Positions 1 through 7,842 of a stretch of DNA of 12,601 bases are shown here, in pieces. Each line of letters begins with the position of its first letter. The first letter of the stretch is position 1. A program made the position numbers and the translations under genes. The notes beneath the pieces are model-generated. The model made no database searches. It was not told the DNA's origin and saw nothing but the letters and a program-made list of their open reading frames with translations. Origin of the DNA: Eubacteriales Family XIII. Incertae Sedis bacterium (GTDB lineage: Bacteria > Bacillota > Clostridia > Peptostreptococcales > Anaerovoracaceae); NCBI GenBank assembly GCA_031281765.1, contig JAITEX010000129.1:1-12601 (forward strand), in the 5' to 3' direction.

Positions 1-104
1 TCCGTATCGCCGAGTATCACGAAAGCCGCGATATGGCGCTCCTCATTCAGCTTGCACAAAGGAAGCGCGCGCTCAAGCCCCGCTATATTCATTTTGTATT
101 CCAT
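1..104 (-). CDS. 5' part of a probable phosphoribosyltransferase-family protein (cut by the window edge)
   Basis: Only the first 34 codons are inside the window; the gene continues past position 1. The start is the ATG at 104-102, preceded by a purine-rich ribosome binding site (GAGGAGGGT, about 111-119) and by a near-consensus promoter. The peptide begins MEYKMNIAGLERALPLCKLN and ends with the residues AAFVILGDT. The pattern 'N-I/V-A-G-L-x-R-x-L-P-L-C-K' followed by 'A-F-V-x-x-G-D' resembles, from memory, the N-terminus of PRPP-dependent phosphoribosyltransferases of Clostridia annotated as adenine or xanthine phosphoribosyltransferase-like. No catalytic motif (PRPP loop) is visible because it would lie outside the window. 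That a gene starts here is well supported; the family is a tentative call. It is separated from the arabinose operon by repeats and has its own promoter, so it is probably not part of that operon. Confidence 0.6.
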   Translation of the reverse strand, partial: MEYKMNIAGLERALPLCKLNEERHIAAFVILGDT

Positions 105-142
105 CGGAAAACCCTCCTCGACATATAATCCGTGCCTTAAAT

Positions 143-171
143 ATTATAATACGCGGCGCGAGGGTTGACAA
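143..171 (-). promoter_or_regulatory. Sigma-A promoter for the gene at the left edge
   Basis: On the minus strand TTGTCA (171-166) is followed after exactly 17 bases by TATAAT (148-143). This is 5/6 plus 6/6 to the vegetative consensus. Transcription would start near 136 and give a leader of about 30 bases before the ATG at 104. It lets the left-edge gene be expressed independently of the arabinose operon. Confidence 0.75.
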
Positions 172-197
172 ACGGAGCAGAGAGGGCGTTCTGCCTG

Positions 198-308
198 CGC
201 TCTCTTGTATACAAAATGACACAAAAAAGAACGTCCCTTTTGTGTTCGCTCTCTTGTATACAAAATGACACAAAAAAGAACGTCCCTTTTGTGTTCCCTT
301 TTGTGTTC
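198..308. repeat. Two tandem 49-bp palindromic repeats plus a partial third copy
   Basis: Positions 199-247 and 248-296 are identical over 49 bases, and the last 13 bases (CCCTTTTGTGTTC) recur at 296-308. Each unit holds two palindromes: the perfect TTGTATACAA (205-214 and 254-263) and a longer one at 219-245 and 268-294. Read on the minus strand the longer one is ACACAAAAGGGA, loop CGT, TCTTTTTTGTGT. That is a 12-bp stem if two G-U pairs are allowed. On the plus strand the same two positions become A-C mismatches, so the structure is favoured in minus-strand RNA or single-stranded DNA. The element lies between the araD stop codon and the promoter of the next gene. It resembles the short intergenic palindromes that accompany REP-associated (Y1, RAYT) transposases, but no transposase is present here. 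It may also act as a weak 3' end for the arabinose transcript. Confidence 0.85.
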
Positions 309-321
309 TGTGTTGCGGCCG

Positions 322-1014
322 TTACCGGTCCTGGCCGTAATAGGCGCCGGCGCCGTGTTTGCGCAGATAGTGTTTGTTCAGGAGGTCCTGCCTCAAGGGG
401 GGAAGCGGGTCCACGGCGAGATTGTGCCAGGCCATGCAAGCGACCTCCTCCAATACTGCAGCGTTGTGTACGGCGTCCGCGGCCGACGTGCCCCAGGTAA
501 AAGGGCCGTGGGAGGCCACGAGTACGGCGGGTATCTCGTCGGGGTTCTTCCCCGCAAAGGTTTCAACTATCACCTTTCCCGTTTCCCGCTCATAATCTCC
601 CGCTATTTCCTCCTCCGTCATATCACGCGTACAGGGGATTTCGCCGTAGAAATAGTCCCCGTGCGTGGTACCGAGCGCGGGAATGCCGCGCTTTGCCTGA
701 GAAAAAACCGTCGCCCAACGGCTGTGGGTATGGACGATTCCGCCGATATGAGGAAAACCGCGGTACAGTTCCAGGTGGGTATCCGTATCCGAGGAGGGCT
801 TGTACCCTCCCTCTATTACGGTTCCCGTTTCCAGATCCACAACAACCATATCGTCCGCTTCCATACCGTCGTACTCCACCCCGCTGGGCTTGATAACGAC
901 GCAGCCCGTTTCCCGGTCGATGGCGCTGACGTTGCCCCACGTAAATATGACCAATCCGTATGCGGGCAAGAGGATGTTCGCTTCGAACACTTCTTTTTTC
1001 AATTGTTCCAACAT
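322..1014 (-). CDS. araD: L-ribulose-5-phosphate 4-epimerase AraD
   Basis: This class II aldolase-family enzyme interconverts L-ribulose 5-phosphate and D-xylulose 5-phosphate, the last step of bacterial L-arabinose catabolism, in the cytoplasm. At 230 residues it is almost the length of the E. coli enzyme (231). Expected residues are visible: KPSG near 42-45, SSD with Asp76, the metal ligands His95 and His97 in GIVHTHSR, Asp120 in the DYFYG motif, a third metal histidine at about 169 in SHGPFTWG, and the C-terminal YYGQ. The start at 1014 gives MLEQLKKEVFEAN, matching the family N-terminus. A longer in-frame start at 1071 would overlap the end of araA and add 19 residues absent from the family. 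A GGAG site lies 9 bases before the chosen ATG. It is the last gene of the operon, 35 bases after araA. Confidence 0.96.
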   Translation of the reverse strand: MLEQLKKEVFEANILLPAYGLVIFTWGNVSAIDRETGCVVIKPSGVEYDGMEADDMVVVDLETGTVIEGGYKPSSDTDTHLELYRGFPHIGGIVHTHSRWATVFSQAKRGIPALGTTHGDYFYGEIPCTRDMTEEEIAGDYERETGKVIVETFAGKNPDEIPAVLVASHGPFTWGTSAADAVHNAAVLEEVACMAWHNLAVDPLPPLRQDLLNKHYLRKHGAGAYYGQDR

Positions 1015-1049
1015 CGTATTTCGCTCCGTTGCCTCCCGGGGATTCCCGG

Positions 1050-2528
1050 TCATAACGCCTTGAGTTTCCAAGCTATATCGGTCATCATAAGTTCCTGTTC
1101 AAGGGTTTTCGTTTCGGTATCCTTGTGGATATGGACGAACTCGACCTCCATGATGCGGGCCCAATCCCGCATAAGCTCCGCGTCGCAGTCATAACTCAAG
1201 ACCGCGTGATGGGCGCCTCCCGCCACTATCCACGCTTCAGCCCCTGTTTCCAGATTCGGTTCGGGCCGCCACATGACGCGGGCCACGGGCAGGTTCGGCA
1301 TGGTAAGATGAGGTTTCACACATTCGATGTCTTGTACAATAAGTCTGAACCTGCCGCCCATATCGATAAGCGTGGCCACAATGGCGGGACCCGCCTTACC
1401 TTCGAAAACCAACCGCGCGGGCGGTTCCCTGTCGCCGATTCCGAGGGGGTGTACCTCAATGCGCGGCTTGTCCGCCGCGAGGCTCGGGCAGACCTCAAGC
1501 ATATGCGCTCCCAAAGAGAGGCCGGCGGCCATATCGTAGGTATAGTCCTCCATAAATGATGTGCCGCCGGTAAGTCCCGAACCCATCGCTTTCATGGTGG
1601 CCGTCATGGCCGCCACTTTCCAGTCGCCTTCACCGCCATAGCCATAACCCTGCGCCATCAAATCCTGAGTCGCCAAACCCGGCAATTGTTTCATGCCGTA
1701 CAGATCCTGAAAGGTGTTCGAGAAAGCCCCGCAACCCTCCGCTTCCAGCATACGCAGGATAGCGAGTTCTTCCCGGGCCTGATAGCGCACGGCATCCTCA
1801 TCAGCCGTTTCCGTTTCATACAAATCCGCATACCGGGCCACAAGGGCGTCTATACCCGAATCGGAAATGTCGTTCATAACATTGACAAGCTCGCCCACCG
1901 GCCACGTGTTCACCTGCCAGCCGAATTTGATTTGCGCTTCTATTTTGTCGCCTTCAGTCACCGCGACTTCCCTCATATTATCGCCAAACCGCATGACTTT
2001 CAGGGACCGGCTAAAGGCGGCGCCTGCGGCGGCGCGCATCCACCGGCCGATTTTCCGCTGCGCTTCTTCGTCCTGCCAATGTCCGACCACCACCTTGCGG
2101 GGTATGCGCATACGGGCGCCGATGAATCCGTGCTCCCGGTCCCCGTGCGCGCTTTGGTGAAGATTCATGTAATCCATATCTATTATTTCATTGGGAATCT
2201 CACTATTGAATTGGGTGTGAAAATGCAGCCATGGTTTTTGGAGAAGAGCCAGGCCGTTTATCCACATCTTCGACGGCGAGAACGTATGGCAGAACGTGAT
2301 GACGCCCGCGCAGGACTCATCGCGGTTGGCAGCTTTGATTGCGTCCGCGATTTCCTCCGTTGTTTTCACAATACCCTTCAGAACGACCTCGCACGGCAAT
2401 TGTCCGCTCGCGTTCAAGCCTTCCGTTATGATACGGCTGTCATCCTCAACCTGTTTCAGGGTTTCCGGCCCATAGAGAAACTGACTGCCCACAAGAAACC
2501 AAAATTTAAAATTCTTTATATCCTGCAT
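1050..2528 (-). CDS. araA: L-arabinose isomerase AraA
   Basis: This cytoplasmic, metal-dependent (usually Mn2+) isomerase converts L-arabinose to L-ribulose. The 492-residue length is normal for the family (about 475-500). The four metal-binding residues known from E. coli AraA have clear counterparts: Glu300 in YGGEGDWK, Glu327 in SFMEDYTYD, His342 in GAHMLEVCPS, and the histidine pair 440-441 in GGAHHAVLS. Family stretches such as FWFLVGSQFLYG (8-20), CHTFSPSKMWI (80-90), LHFHTQFN (101-108) and NLHQSAHGDREHGF (122-135) are present. The ATG at 2528 follows a GAGG ribosome binding site at 9 bases. It sits 43 bases after the kinase gene and 35 before araD. No truncation or frameshift was seen. 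Confidence 0.97.
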   Translation of the reverse strand: MQDIKNFKFWFLVGSQFLYGPETLKQVEDDSRIITEGLNASGQLPCEVVLKGIVKTTEEIADAIKAANRDESCAGVITFCHTFSPSKMWINGLALLQKPWLHFHTQFNSEIPNEIIDMDYMNLHQSAHGDREHGFIGARMRIPRKVVVGHWQDEEAQRKIGRWMRAAAGAAFSRSLKVMRFGDNMREVAVTEGDKIEAQIKFGWQVNTWPVGELVNVMNDISDSGIDALVARYADLYETETADEDAVRYQAREELAILRMLEAEGCGAFSNTFQDLYGMKQLPGLATQDLMAQGYGYGGEGDWKVAAMTATMKAMGSGLTGGTSFMEDYTYDMAAGLSLGAHMLEVCPSLAADKPRIEVHPLGIGDREPPARLVFEGKAGPAIVATLIDMGGRFRLIVQDIECVKPHLTMPNLPVARVMWRPEPNLETGAEAWIVAGGAHHAVLSYDCDAELMRDWARIMEVEFVHIHKDTETKTLEQELMMTDIAWKLKAL

Positions 2529-2571
2529 AATTATTACCCTCGTATAATCCTCTCACATCCGCGCCGATAAC

Positions 2572-4140
2572 TTATTGTTTCAAAGCGGCAACCGCTGCCT
2601 TTTCGATGGCCAAGCCTCTCGTGTAATTGTCCATAAAGGCGGAAAAACCCGCCACATCCGACTCGACCGGCTGCATGAGATCGCCCGCGGCGCCGCCGAA
2701 TACTTTCTTTTCGAGATACTCGTCCAAGGTCTCACCCGCATCGCGCAGGGCCGCGTAAGCCGCCAAAAGAGCAATGCCCCAGGCGCCGCCCTCTCCGGCG
2801 GTTTCCATCACGGCGACGGGGATGTTCAAGGCGGAAGCCATAAGCCCCTGCGCAACGGCCCGCACCTTGAACAGTCCTCCGTGCCCCAGTAATTGCTCTA
2901 CCTGTACCCCTTCTTGCTCTGTCAGAATGTCCATGCCTGTTTTCAAGGCGCCCATTGCTGAAAACAGGTTGCATCGCATAAAATTCCCGAGGGTGAGACG
3001 GCTGTCCGGCATGCGCGTGAACAACGGCCGCCCTTCCTCAAGCCCGGTAATCGGCTCTCCCGCAAGATAGTTGTAGGCGACAAGGCCGCCGCAATCCGCT
3101 TCCCCGCCGAGCGCTTGCCGGTACAGGGTTTCATAGAGCGCCGGTTTGTCCGCGCCAACGCCAAACGACCGCAAAACTTCATCGAACAACCCTATCCACG
3201 CATCCAAATCCGCGGCGCCGTTATTGCAGTGGACCATGGCAACCGGCCGGCCGGCCGGCGTCGTCACCATATCGATTTCTTTATAGACGGCGGACAGGCC
3301 TTTTTCCAATACCACCATCGAGAAAATCGACGTTCCGGCGGAAATATTGCCCGTGCGCTCAGCGATGCTGTTCGTCGCGACCATTCCCGTTCCCGCATCG
3401 CCCTCCGGCGGACAGAGCGGAACGCCCGGTTCTATCAGCCCGTCGGGACTGAGAAGCCGCGCGCCCTCGGGCGTAAGCCTTCCCGCTTTCTCCCCGGCCG
3501 TCAATACGCGAGGAAGGATATTCTTCAGTTTCAAACCGCAATCTTCCGCTATCAACTCGTCGAATTTGTCAGCCATCGCCGCGTCGTAATTACCCGTAGC
3601 GCTGTCTACCGGGAACATACCCGAAGCGTCCCCTATCCCGATCACCTTCTCTCCCGTCAACCTGCTATGGACATAGCCGGCCAACGTGGTCATAAAGGCA
3701 ATGTCTTTAATATGGCTTTCCCTGTTCAGAATGGCCTGATACAGGTGGGCTATGCTCCAGCGCTGCGGGATATTGAACTGAAAAAGCCGGGTGAGTTTTT
3801 CGGCCGCGGGCTCCGTAGACGTGTTCCGCCAGGTGCGGAACCCGGTCAATTGGTTCCCTGCCGCGTCAAATACCAAATACCCGTGCATCATGGCGGAAAT
3901 CCCGATACCGGAGACCGGCCCGGGTTCCGTGCCGTATCTGCGCCTCACATCCTCCGCAAGGCTGCGGAAACTGCCTTGGATCCCGTTCCATACCTCATCC
4001 AGGCCATACGTCCATATCCCGTTTTCGAGCGTACTTTCCCACTCGAAGCTCCCCGCTCCGACAGGGCGGTGATCCTCTCCGATGAGAACAGATTTGATAC
4101 GGGTGGAACCCAACTCTATCCCGATAAACCCCTTATTCAT
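2572..4140 (-). CDS. araK: FGGY-family sugar kinase, probable L-ribulokinase of the AraK type
   Basis: The predicted role is ATP-dependent phosphorylation of L-ribulose to L-ribulose 5-phosphate, the step between AraA and AraD. The 522-residue protein has the two-domain FGGY layout. The N-terminal phosphate-binding loop reads GIELGSTRIK (7-16), with Glu where most FGGY kinases have Asp. Asp248 in PPEGDAGTG is the likely catalytic base. GNISAGTSIFS (264-274), a second FGGY signature region (GHGGLFKVRAVAQG, 419-432) and ETAGEGGAWGIALLA (446-460) follow. It does not look like the AraB of E. coli or B. subtilis. It fits my recollection of the nonorthologous ribulokinase AraK described in Clostridium, a group often annotated as xylulose kinase or only as FGGY kinase. 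The start ATG overlaps the stop of the upstream permease by 8 bases (ATGAATAA), suggesting translational coupling. FGGY substrate preference cannot be read from sequence; the context makes L-ribulose by far the likeliest. Confidence 0.85.
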   Translation of the reverse strand: MNKGFIGIELGSTRIKSVLIGEDHRPVGAGSFEWESTLENGIWTYGLDEVWNGIQGSFRSLAEDVRRRYGTEPGPVSGIGISAMMHGYLVFDAAGNQLTGFRTWRNTSTEPAAEKLTRLFQFNIPQRWSIAHLYQAILNRESHIKDIAFMTTLAGYVHSRLTGEKVIGIGDASGMFPVDSATGNYDAAMADKFDELIAEDCGLKLKNILPRVLTAGEKAGRLTPEGARLLSPDGLIEPGVPLCPPEGDAGTGMVATNSIAERTGNISAGTSIFSMVVLEKGLSAVYKEIDMVTTPAGRPVAMVHCNNGAADLDAWIGLFDEVLRSFGVGADKPALYETLYRQALGGEADCGGLVAYNYLAGEPITGLEEGRPLFTRMPDSRLTLGNFMRCNLFSAMGALKTGMDILTEQEGVQVEQLLGHGGLFKVRAVAQGLMASALNIPVAVMETAGEGGAWGIALLAAYAALRDAGETLDEYLEKKVFGGAAGDLMQPVESDVAGFSAFMDNYTRGLAIEKAAVAALKQ

Positions 4141-5209
4141 CGGGTTGCTTCTTTCTCCGGAATTTCAGCCACGGCGGGAATTGCAACTTGGCATTGCCGG
4201 CCCCGCGGCGGGAAATGACAATGCTTTGAAGCACGATAAAGAAGCAGAGCATGGCGCCGGTGGTGATACTTTGCCACCATGGCTTGGTAAGCCCTGACGC
4301 GACGACAATAGCGGTAATCGTCTTCAGCGACAGCACGCCTAACAGCGTACCTACGACATTACCGACGCCGCCCGTAAGCAGGCTGCCGCCGATAATGGAC
4401 GCCGCAATGGCGTGCATTTCGATAGGCGCTACGTTTGAGGGGTCGCCGGAACCGTTGTGAAGGAGATACACAAATCCGCCGATTCCGGCGAGCAACCCAC
4501 AGAGAAAGTAAGAATAGAACCTTGTACGCTTTACATTGATGCCGAGCATCAGTGAACTCTGGCTGTTGCCGCCGATGGCGTAGAGATTGCGGCCGAGCCT
4601 CGTCCATCTCAGAACGATAAAGATGACGGCCACGACAAGCAGCGCAATAATCATTCCGAGTTCTATTTTCGCGGGTACAAAATTGCCCGCCTTTCCGTAA
4701 GAGCCGATTCCCGGCAATCTCAGTGTCCAATTCTTGATTTCAAGGAAGGCTTCGTTTGTCGCTGTCCTCGGACCGCCGCCGATAATGGTCGATACCCCTT
4801 TCGCAAAGAACATCCCGGCCAGCGTAACGATGAACGGCTGCATTTCCAAATAGGATATGAGCACCCCCTGAACAAGGCCAAACGCCAATCCGACGCCTAA
4901 GGCCACGCCTGCCGCGCCGATGACGCTCCCGCTGTGGTCGTCAAGGTAGACGATACAGGACAAGGTTACTAACAGATTCAAGCCGCCCACCGATATGTCG
5001 ATGCCGCCCGCTATCATCACGATGGTCAGCCCGCATGACAGGATGATAAGGTGGGCGTTATTATTGAATATGTTCAGGAACTGCTGCGGGTTCAAAAATC
5101 CGCCGCCCCACACGATCATGGCCAAGGCGTACATACCAACGAAGATGGTGACCGTTATAATCAACAATAAATTGGTGTCGGTAATAGGTTCTCTGCGTTT
5201 AATTCTCAT
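4133..5209 (-). CDS. yjfF: ABC sugar importer permease, YjfF-like (second permease of the pair)
   Basis: This is an inner-membrane subunit of a CUT2-type sugar ABC importer (BPD_transp_2 family), 358 residues with roughly eight to ten hydrophobic segments. Motifs: GGIDISVGG at 68-76, LEMQPFIVTLAGMFFAKGVS at 121-140, AIGGNSQSSLMLGI at 211-224, and the cytoplasmic coupling loop EMHAIAASIIGGSLLTGGVG at 264-283. The last two, and a C-terminal PWW before the final membrane segment, resemble E. coli YjfF rather than YtfT. The ATG at 5209 overlaps the TGA of the previous permease by one base (TGATG). A GTG three bases upstream at 5212 would give a 4-base overlap and one more residue and cannot be excluded. 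The arginine- and lysine-rich C-terminal tail is probably cytoplasmic. It likely pairs with the other permease as a heterodimer that imports L-arabinose. Confidence 0.92.
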   Translation of the reverse strand: MRIKRREPITDTNLLLIITVTIFVGMYALAMIVWGGGFLNPQQFLNIFNNNAHLIILSCGLTIVMIAGGIDISVGGLNLLVTLSCIVYLDDHSGSVIGAAGVALGVGLAFGLVQGVLISYLEMQPFIVTLAGMFFAKGVSTIIGGGPRTATNEAFLEIKNWTLRLPGIGSYGKAGNFVPAKIELGMIIALLVVAVIFIVLRWTRLGRNLYAIGGNSQSSLMLGINVKRTRFYSYFLCGLLAGIGGFVYLLHNGSGDPSNVAPIEMHAIAASIIGGSLLTGGVGNVVGTLLGVLSLKTITAIVVASGLTKPWWQSITTGAMLCFFIVLQSIVISRRGAGNAKLQFPPWLKFRRKKQPDE

Positions 5210-6288
5210 CACAAATCCCCCGTTTGCACAACTGCCGTATTTTTGCGCAGTTTACTGAATAACAGGCTCGCGTATTTCTTTACCACCGGGGAGCCGATCA
5301 GCACAATGGCGATGATAACAACCGCCTTATAGGCTTTGATTGCGTCCGACGAAACTTCCATCGCGTAGAGGGTCGTCTGTAACGCCCTGATAATATAGGC
5401 GCCCATCACGGAGCCGACCATGCTGAATTTGCCGCCGATAAGCGCGTTGCCGCCGATGGCCACCGCCAGGATCGCGTCCATCTCGATGTCCAAAAGAGCG
5501 GTCTTGTGATTCAGAGAACCCATTCTGCAGACATTGACCGAACCCGCAAGGGCGACGCAGATACCCAGGATAATGAATACTAATAACTTGATCCGGACAG
5601 GGTCTATCCCGTTCAACCGCGCCGCGTTCTCATTTATCCCCACCGCCTGAGCGTACAGGCCGAGGTTCGTAAATTTCAATATCAACGCCATAATAATCAA
5701 ACAGACGCACACGAGGAGTATCGGTGTGGGAATCGGGATTCCCGGGAAGAACGTACCGAAATAATTGGTCAGCGTCTTGTCCGTCAAATCGGGAGACGCG
5801 CCGCCGTTTATCCAGTACGCTATATCGCGGCCCGCGGTATACAGTATCAGCGTCGCAATCATCGGCTGGATTTTGAACAGGGCAACCAACGTCCCGTTGA
5901 ACGCGCCGAACAGCATCGCGACGACGCAGCTTGCCAAGAAAGCAAACAATATCATAGGCAGCGACATATCGTTCGCGCGAAGCACATTGATGAATACGCT
6001 GCCGGCTATGGTAGCGGCGGCGCCCACGCTAATATCCTGCCCCTTCGAAGCGGCGGTCACCAAGGTCATGCCGATTGCCAGAAGCGCAAGTTCGGACGCA
6101 TTGTCTATAATGCTGATAAGGTTCCCCGAAAGGACCATATTCCCGAGATTGTTCTTCACGAGGGCTACCGAGAAGAACGACGGGTCCCTTATCAGATTGA
6201 ATACAATCAAAAGGAAGAAGGCAAGGAGCGGGATGAGTAATTGGGAGTGCGCGAGCGCTCTTGTCGTAGCCGTGAAACGCTTATTCAT
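5209..6288 (-). CDS. ytfT: ABC sugar importer permease, YtfT-like (first permease of the pair)
   Basis: This is an inner-membrane subunit of the CUT2-type importer, 359 residues, BPD_transp_2 family. Visible features are a first membrane segment at about 17-32, QDISVGA at 84-90, FKIQPMIATLILYTAGRDIA at 138-157, AVGINENAARLNGI at 215-228, and the coupling loop EMDAILAVAIGGNALIGGKF at 269-288. These match the YtfT half of the E. coli YtfQRT-YjfF furanose importer. The start at 6288 (MNKRF) gives an 8-base ATGAATAA overlap with the ATPase stop, the same junction as between the second permease and the kinase. An in-frame ATG at 6300 would overlap by 20 bases and has a badly placed Shine-Dalgarno sequence. 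The protein is clearly different from its permease neighbour, so the membrane pore is predicted to be heterodimeric. Confidence 0.92.
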   Translation of the reverse strand: MNKRFTATTRALAHSQLLIPLLAFFLLIVFNLIRDPSFFSVALVKNNLGNMVLSGNLISIIDNASELALLAIGMTLVTAASKGQDISVGAAATIAGSVFINVLRANDMSLPMILFAFLASCVVAMLFGAFNGTLVALFKIQPMIATLILYTAGRDIAYWINGGASPDLTDKTLTNYFGTFFPGIPIPTPILLVCVCLIIMALILKFTNLGLYAQAVGINENAARLNGIDPVRIKLLVFIILGICVALAGSVNVCRMGSLNHKTALLDIEMDAILAVAIGGNALIGGKFSMVGSVMGAYIIRALQTTLYAMEVSSDAIKAYKAVVIIAIVLIGSPVVKKYASLLFSKLRKNTAVVQTGDL

Positions 6289-7798
6289 GTTCCGCAACAT
6301 CCCCCGCTATGGTCCGCATGATATTATCCTGTGTCATCTCGTCCCTCGACAATTCCCCCACAACGCCTCTATCCCGCATAACGATAAGCCGGGAACAGGT
6401 CCTCAGCATCTCCTCTATCTCCGAGGAGATAAAGGTGACGCTCACGCCCTCTTCGGCTAACTTCAAAACAAGTTTCTGTATCTCCACCTTTGTGCCGACA
6501 TCAATACCGCGCGTCGGTTCATCCAAGATAAGATACTGCGGATGCGTTAGAAGCCAACGCGCCAGGATGACTTTCTGTTGGTTGCCTCCCGAGAGAGAAC
6601 CGATGGGAATATCGTGAGACGCGGTTTTGATATTCAGCATCTCAATATACCGGTCCGTATATTCGGCTGCTTTCTTTTTGCTGATCGGCTTGAAAAACCC
6701 GTTCATGACCTGCAGCGCAAAGATGATATTATCCCTGACGGATAAATCAGCGAGTATACCGTCCCGCTTGCGGTCCTCGGGCAGGTAACCCATGCCTGCT
6801 TTCATCGCGTTTATCGGCCTTTTTATGTTGACGCGTCTGCCGTTGAAATACTTGACGCCGCGCGTGACTCTGTCCGCTCCGAAGATGGCGCGCACGCATT
6901 CGCTGCGTCCCGAACCGAGCAGGCCGGCAAACCCCGTGACCTCTCCGGGCATGGTATAAAAGTCAAAGGGCTTGATTCCGGAAACGCTGGAAAGCTCTTT
7001 CACTTCGACTAACGGCGTCTGCGATATGGCTTCTTCTTTCGCCAGGCCGTGTACCTTGCTGATTTCATCGAGCTCCTTCCCCATCATTTTGGAGATGAGT
7101 TCTATACGCGGCAAGTCCTTGATTTCGTACTCGCCGATAAATTCACCGTTTCGTAAAACCGTCACCCTGTTGCAGATTTCATAGATCTGATCGAGGAAGT
7201 GCGTAACGAAAATGATGCCGACGCCCTGTGATTGCAGGTCCCGCATAAGCGTAAAGAGTTTTTCGACTTCCTGCTCATCCAACGAAGATGTCGGCTCGTC
7301 TAAGACGAGAACCTTGCAATCCATATCTACGGCGCGCGCAATGGCGACCATTTGCTGCACAGCTAAAGAGCAGTTGGAAAGCTGCTCATTGGCGCCCGCC
7401 GGAATATTCAATTTTGTGAGTATAGCATCGGCTCTTTTCTTCATGGTTTTCCAATTCACAACATGGTACTTACCACGACCGATGAACATATTTTCCGCTA
7501 CCGTGAGGTTGGGGCACAGCGCAATCTCCTGATAGACCGTACCGATGCCCAAATTTTGCGCCTCTTGCGGGGATTTGATAGTAATAGCCTTATCCGTGCC
7601 GGCCAAATTGACCTGGCCGGAATCCTTCGAGTAAACCCCGGTCAAGACCTTTATCAAGGTTGACTTGCCGGCGCCGTTCTCTCCCATCAGAGCGTGAATA
7701 TCCCCTCTGCGCAATGTGAAATCCACCTTATTGAGAGCAACTACCCCGGGAAAGGACTTACATATATTTCGCATGGATAAGACGACATCGTCTTGCAT
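6281..7798 (-). CDS. ytfR: Double-domain sugar ABC transporter ATPase, YtfR-like
   Basis: This cytoplasmic ATPase powers the sugar importer. It is 505 residues, the usual size of CUT2 ATPases with two fused nucleotide-binding domains. Domain 1: intact Walker A GENGAGKST at 39-47, Q-loop in TVYQE, a degenerate signature (NCSLAVQQ in place of LSGGQ), and Walker B VLVLDEPTSSL from about 163. Domain 2: a degenerate Walker A region (GLLGSGRSE, about 292-300), a full LSGGNQQ signature at 402-408 and Walker B YLILDEPTRG from 422. This split, with one catalytic and one degenerate site, is typical of RbsA/AraG/YtfR proteins. PEDRKRDGI at about 340-348 is also characteristic. The start at 7798 has AGGAG 7 bases upstream; the ATG at 7804 would sit almost on top of that site. 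It lies 100 bases after the binding-protein gene, with a strong stem-loop between. Confidence 0.94.
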   Translation of the reverse strand: MQDDVVLSMRNICKSFPGVVALNKVDFTLRRGDIHALMGENGAGKSTLIKVLTGVYSKDSGQVNLAGTDKAITIKSPQEAQNLGIGTVYQEIALCPNLTVAENMFIGRGKYHVVNWKTMKKRADAILTKLNIPAGANEQLSNCSLAVQQMVAIARAVDMDCKVLVLDEPTSSLDEQEVEKLFTLMRDLQSQGVGIIFVTHFLDQIYEICNRVTVLRNGEFIGEYEIKDLPRIELISKMMGKELDEISKVHGLAKEEAISQTPLVEVKELSSVSGIKPFDFYTMPGEVTGFAGLLGSGRSECVRAIFGADRVTRGVKYFNGRRVNIKRPINAMKAGMGYLPEDRKRDGILADLSVRDNIIFALQVMNGFFKPISKKKAAEYTDRYIEMLNIKTASHDIPIGSLSGGNQQKVILARWLLTHPQYLILDEPTRGIDVGTKVEIQKLVLKLAEEGVSVTFISSEIEEMLRTCSRLIVMRDRGVVGELSRDEMTQDNIMRTIAGDVAEHE

Positions 7799-7842
7799 GG
7801 ACATTCTCCTCTTATGCGTTGTTCTTTGTTTTTTTAAGAAAC

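Noticed and set aside
165..170. Plus-strand TTGACA as a promoter
   Set aside because: No reasonable -10 follows at 16-18 bases and no plus-strand gene lies downstream.
205..263. TTGTATACAA in the repeats as an AraR operator
   Set aside because: It resembles the AraR core but lacks the central CG pair, is part of a 49-bp repeated element, and lies at the 3' end of the operon where no regulated promoter is seen.
199..296. Possible CRISPR array
   Set aside because: There are only two full units, directly abutting with no spacers, and the units are internally palindromic.
1015..1071. Longer AraD starting at 1071
   Set aside because: The extra 19 residues are translated from the araA 3' end and intergenic bases, are absent from the AraD family, and the ATG at 1014 has its own ribosome site.
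265..1194. 309-codon open frame on the plus strand opposite araD
   Set aside because: It is antisense to a gene with all AraD catalytic residues, begins inside the repeat, and its translation shows no recognisable domain; GC-rich coding DNA often leaves such open antisense frames.
1686..2570. 294-codon plus-strand open frame opposite araA
   Set aside because: The minus strand encodes a full, motif-complete arabinose isomerase; the antisense frame lacks a ribosome site and family features.
3115..4218. 367-codon plus-strand open frame opposite the kinase
   Set aside because: It lies antisense to the FGGY kinase and runs over the permease/kinase junction; no domain pattern or promoter supports it.
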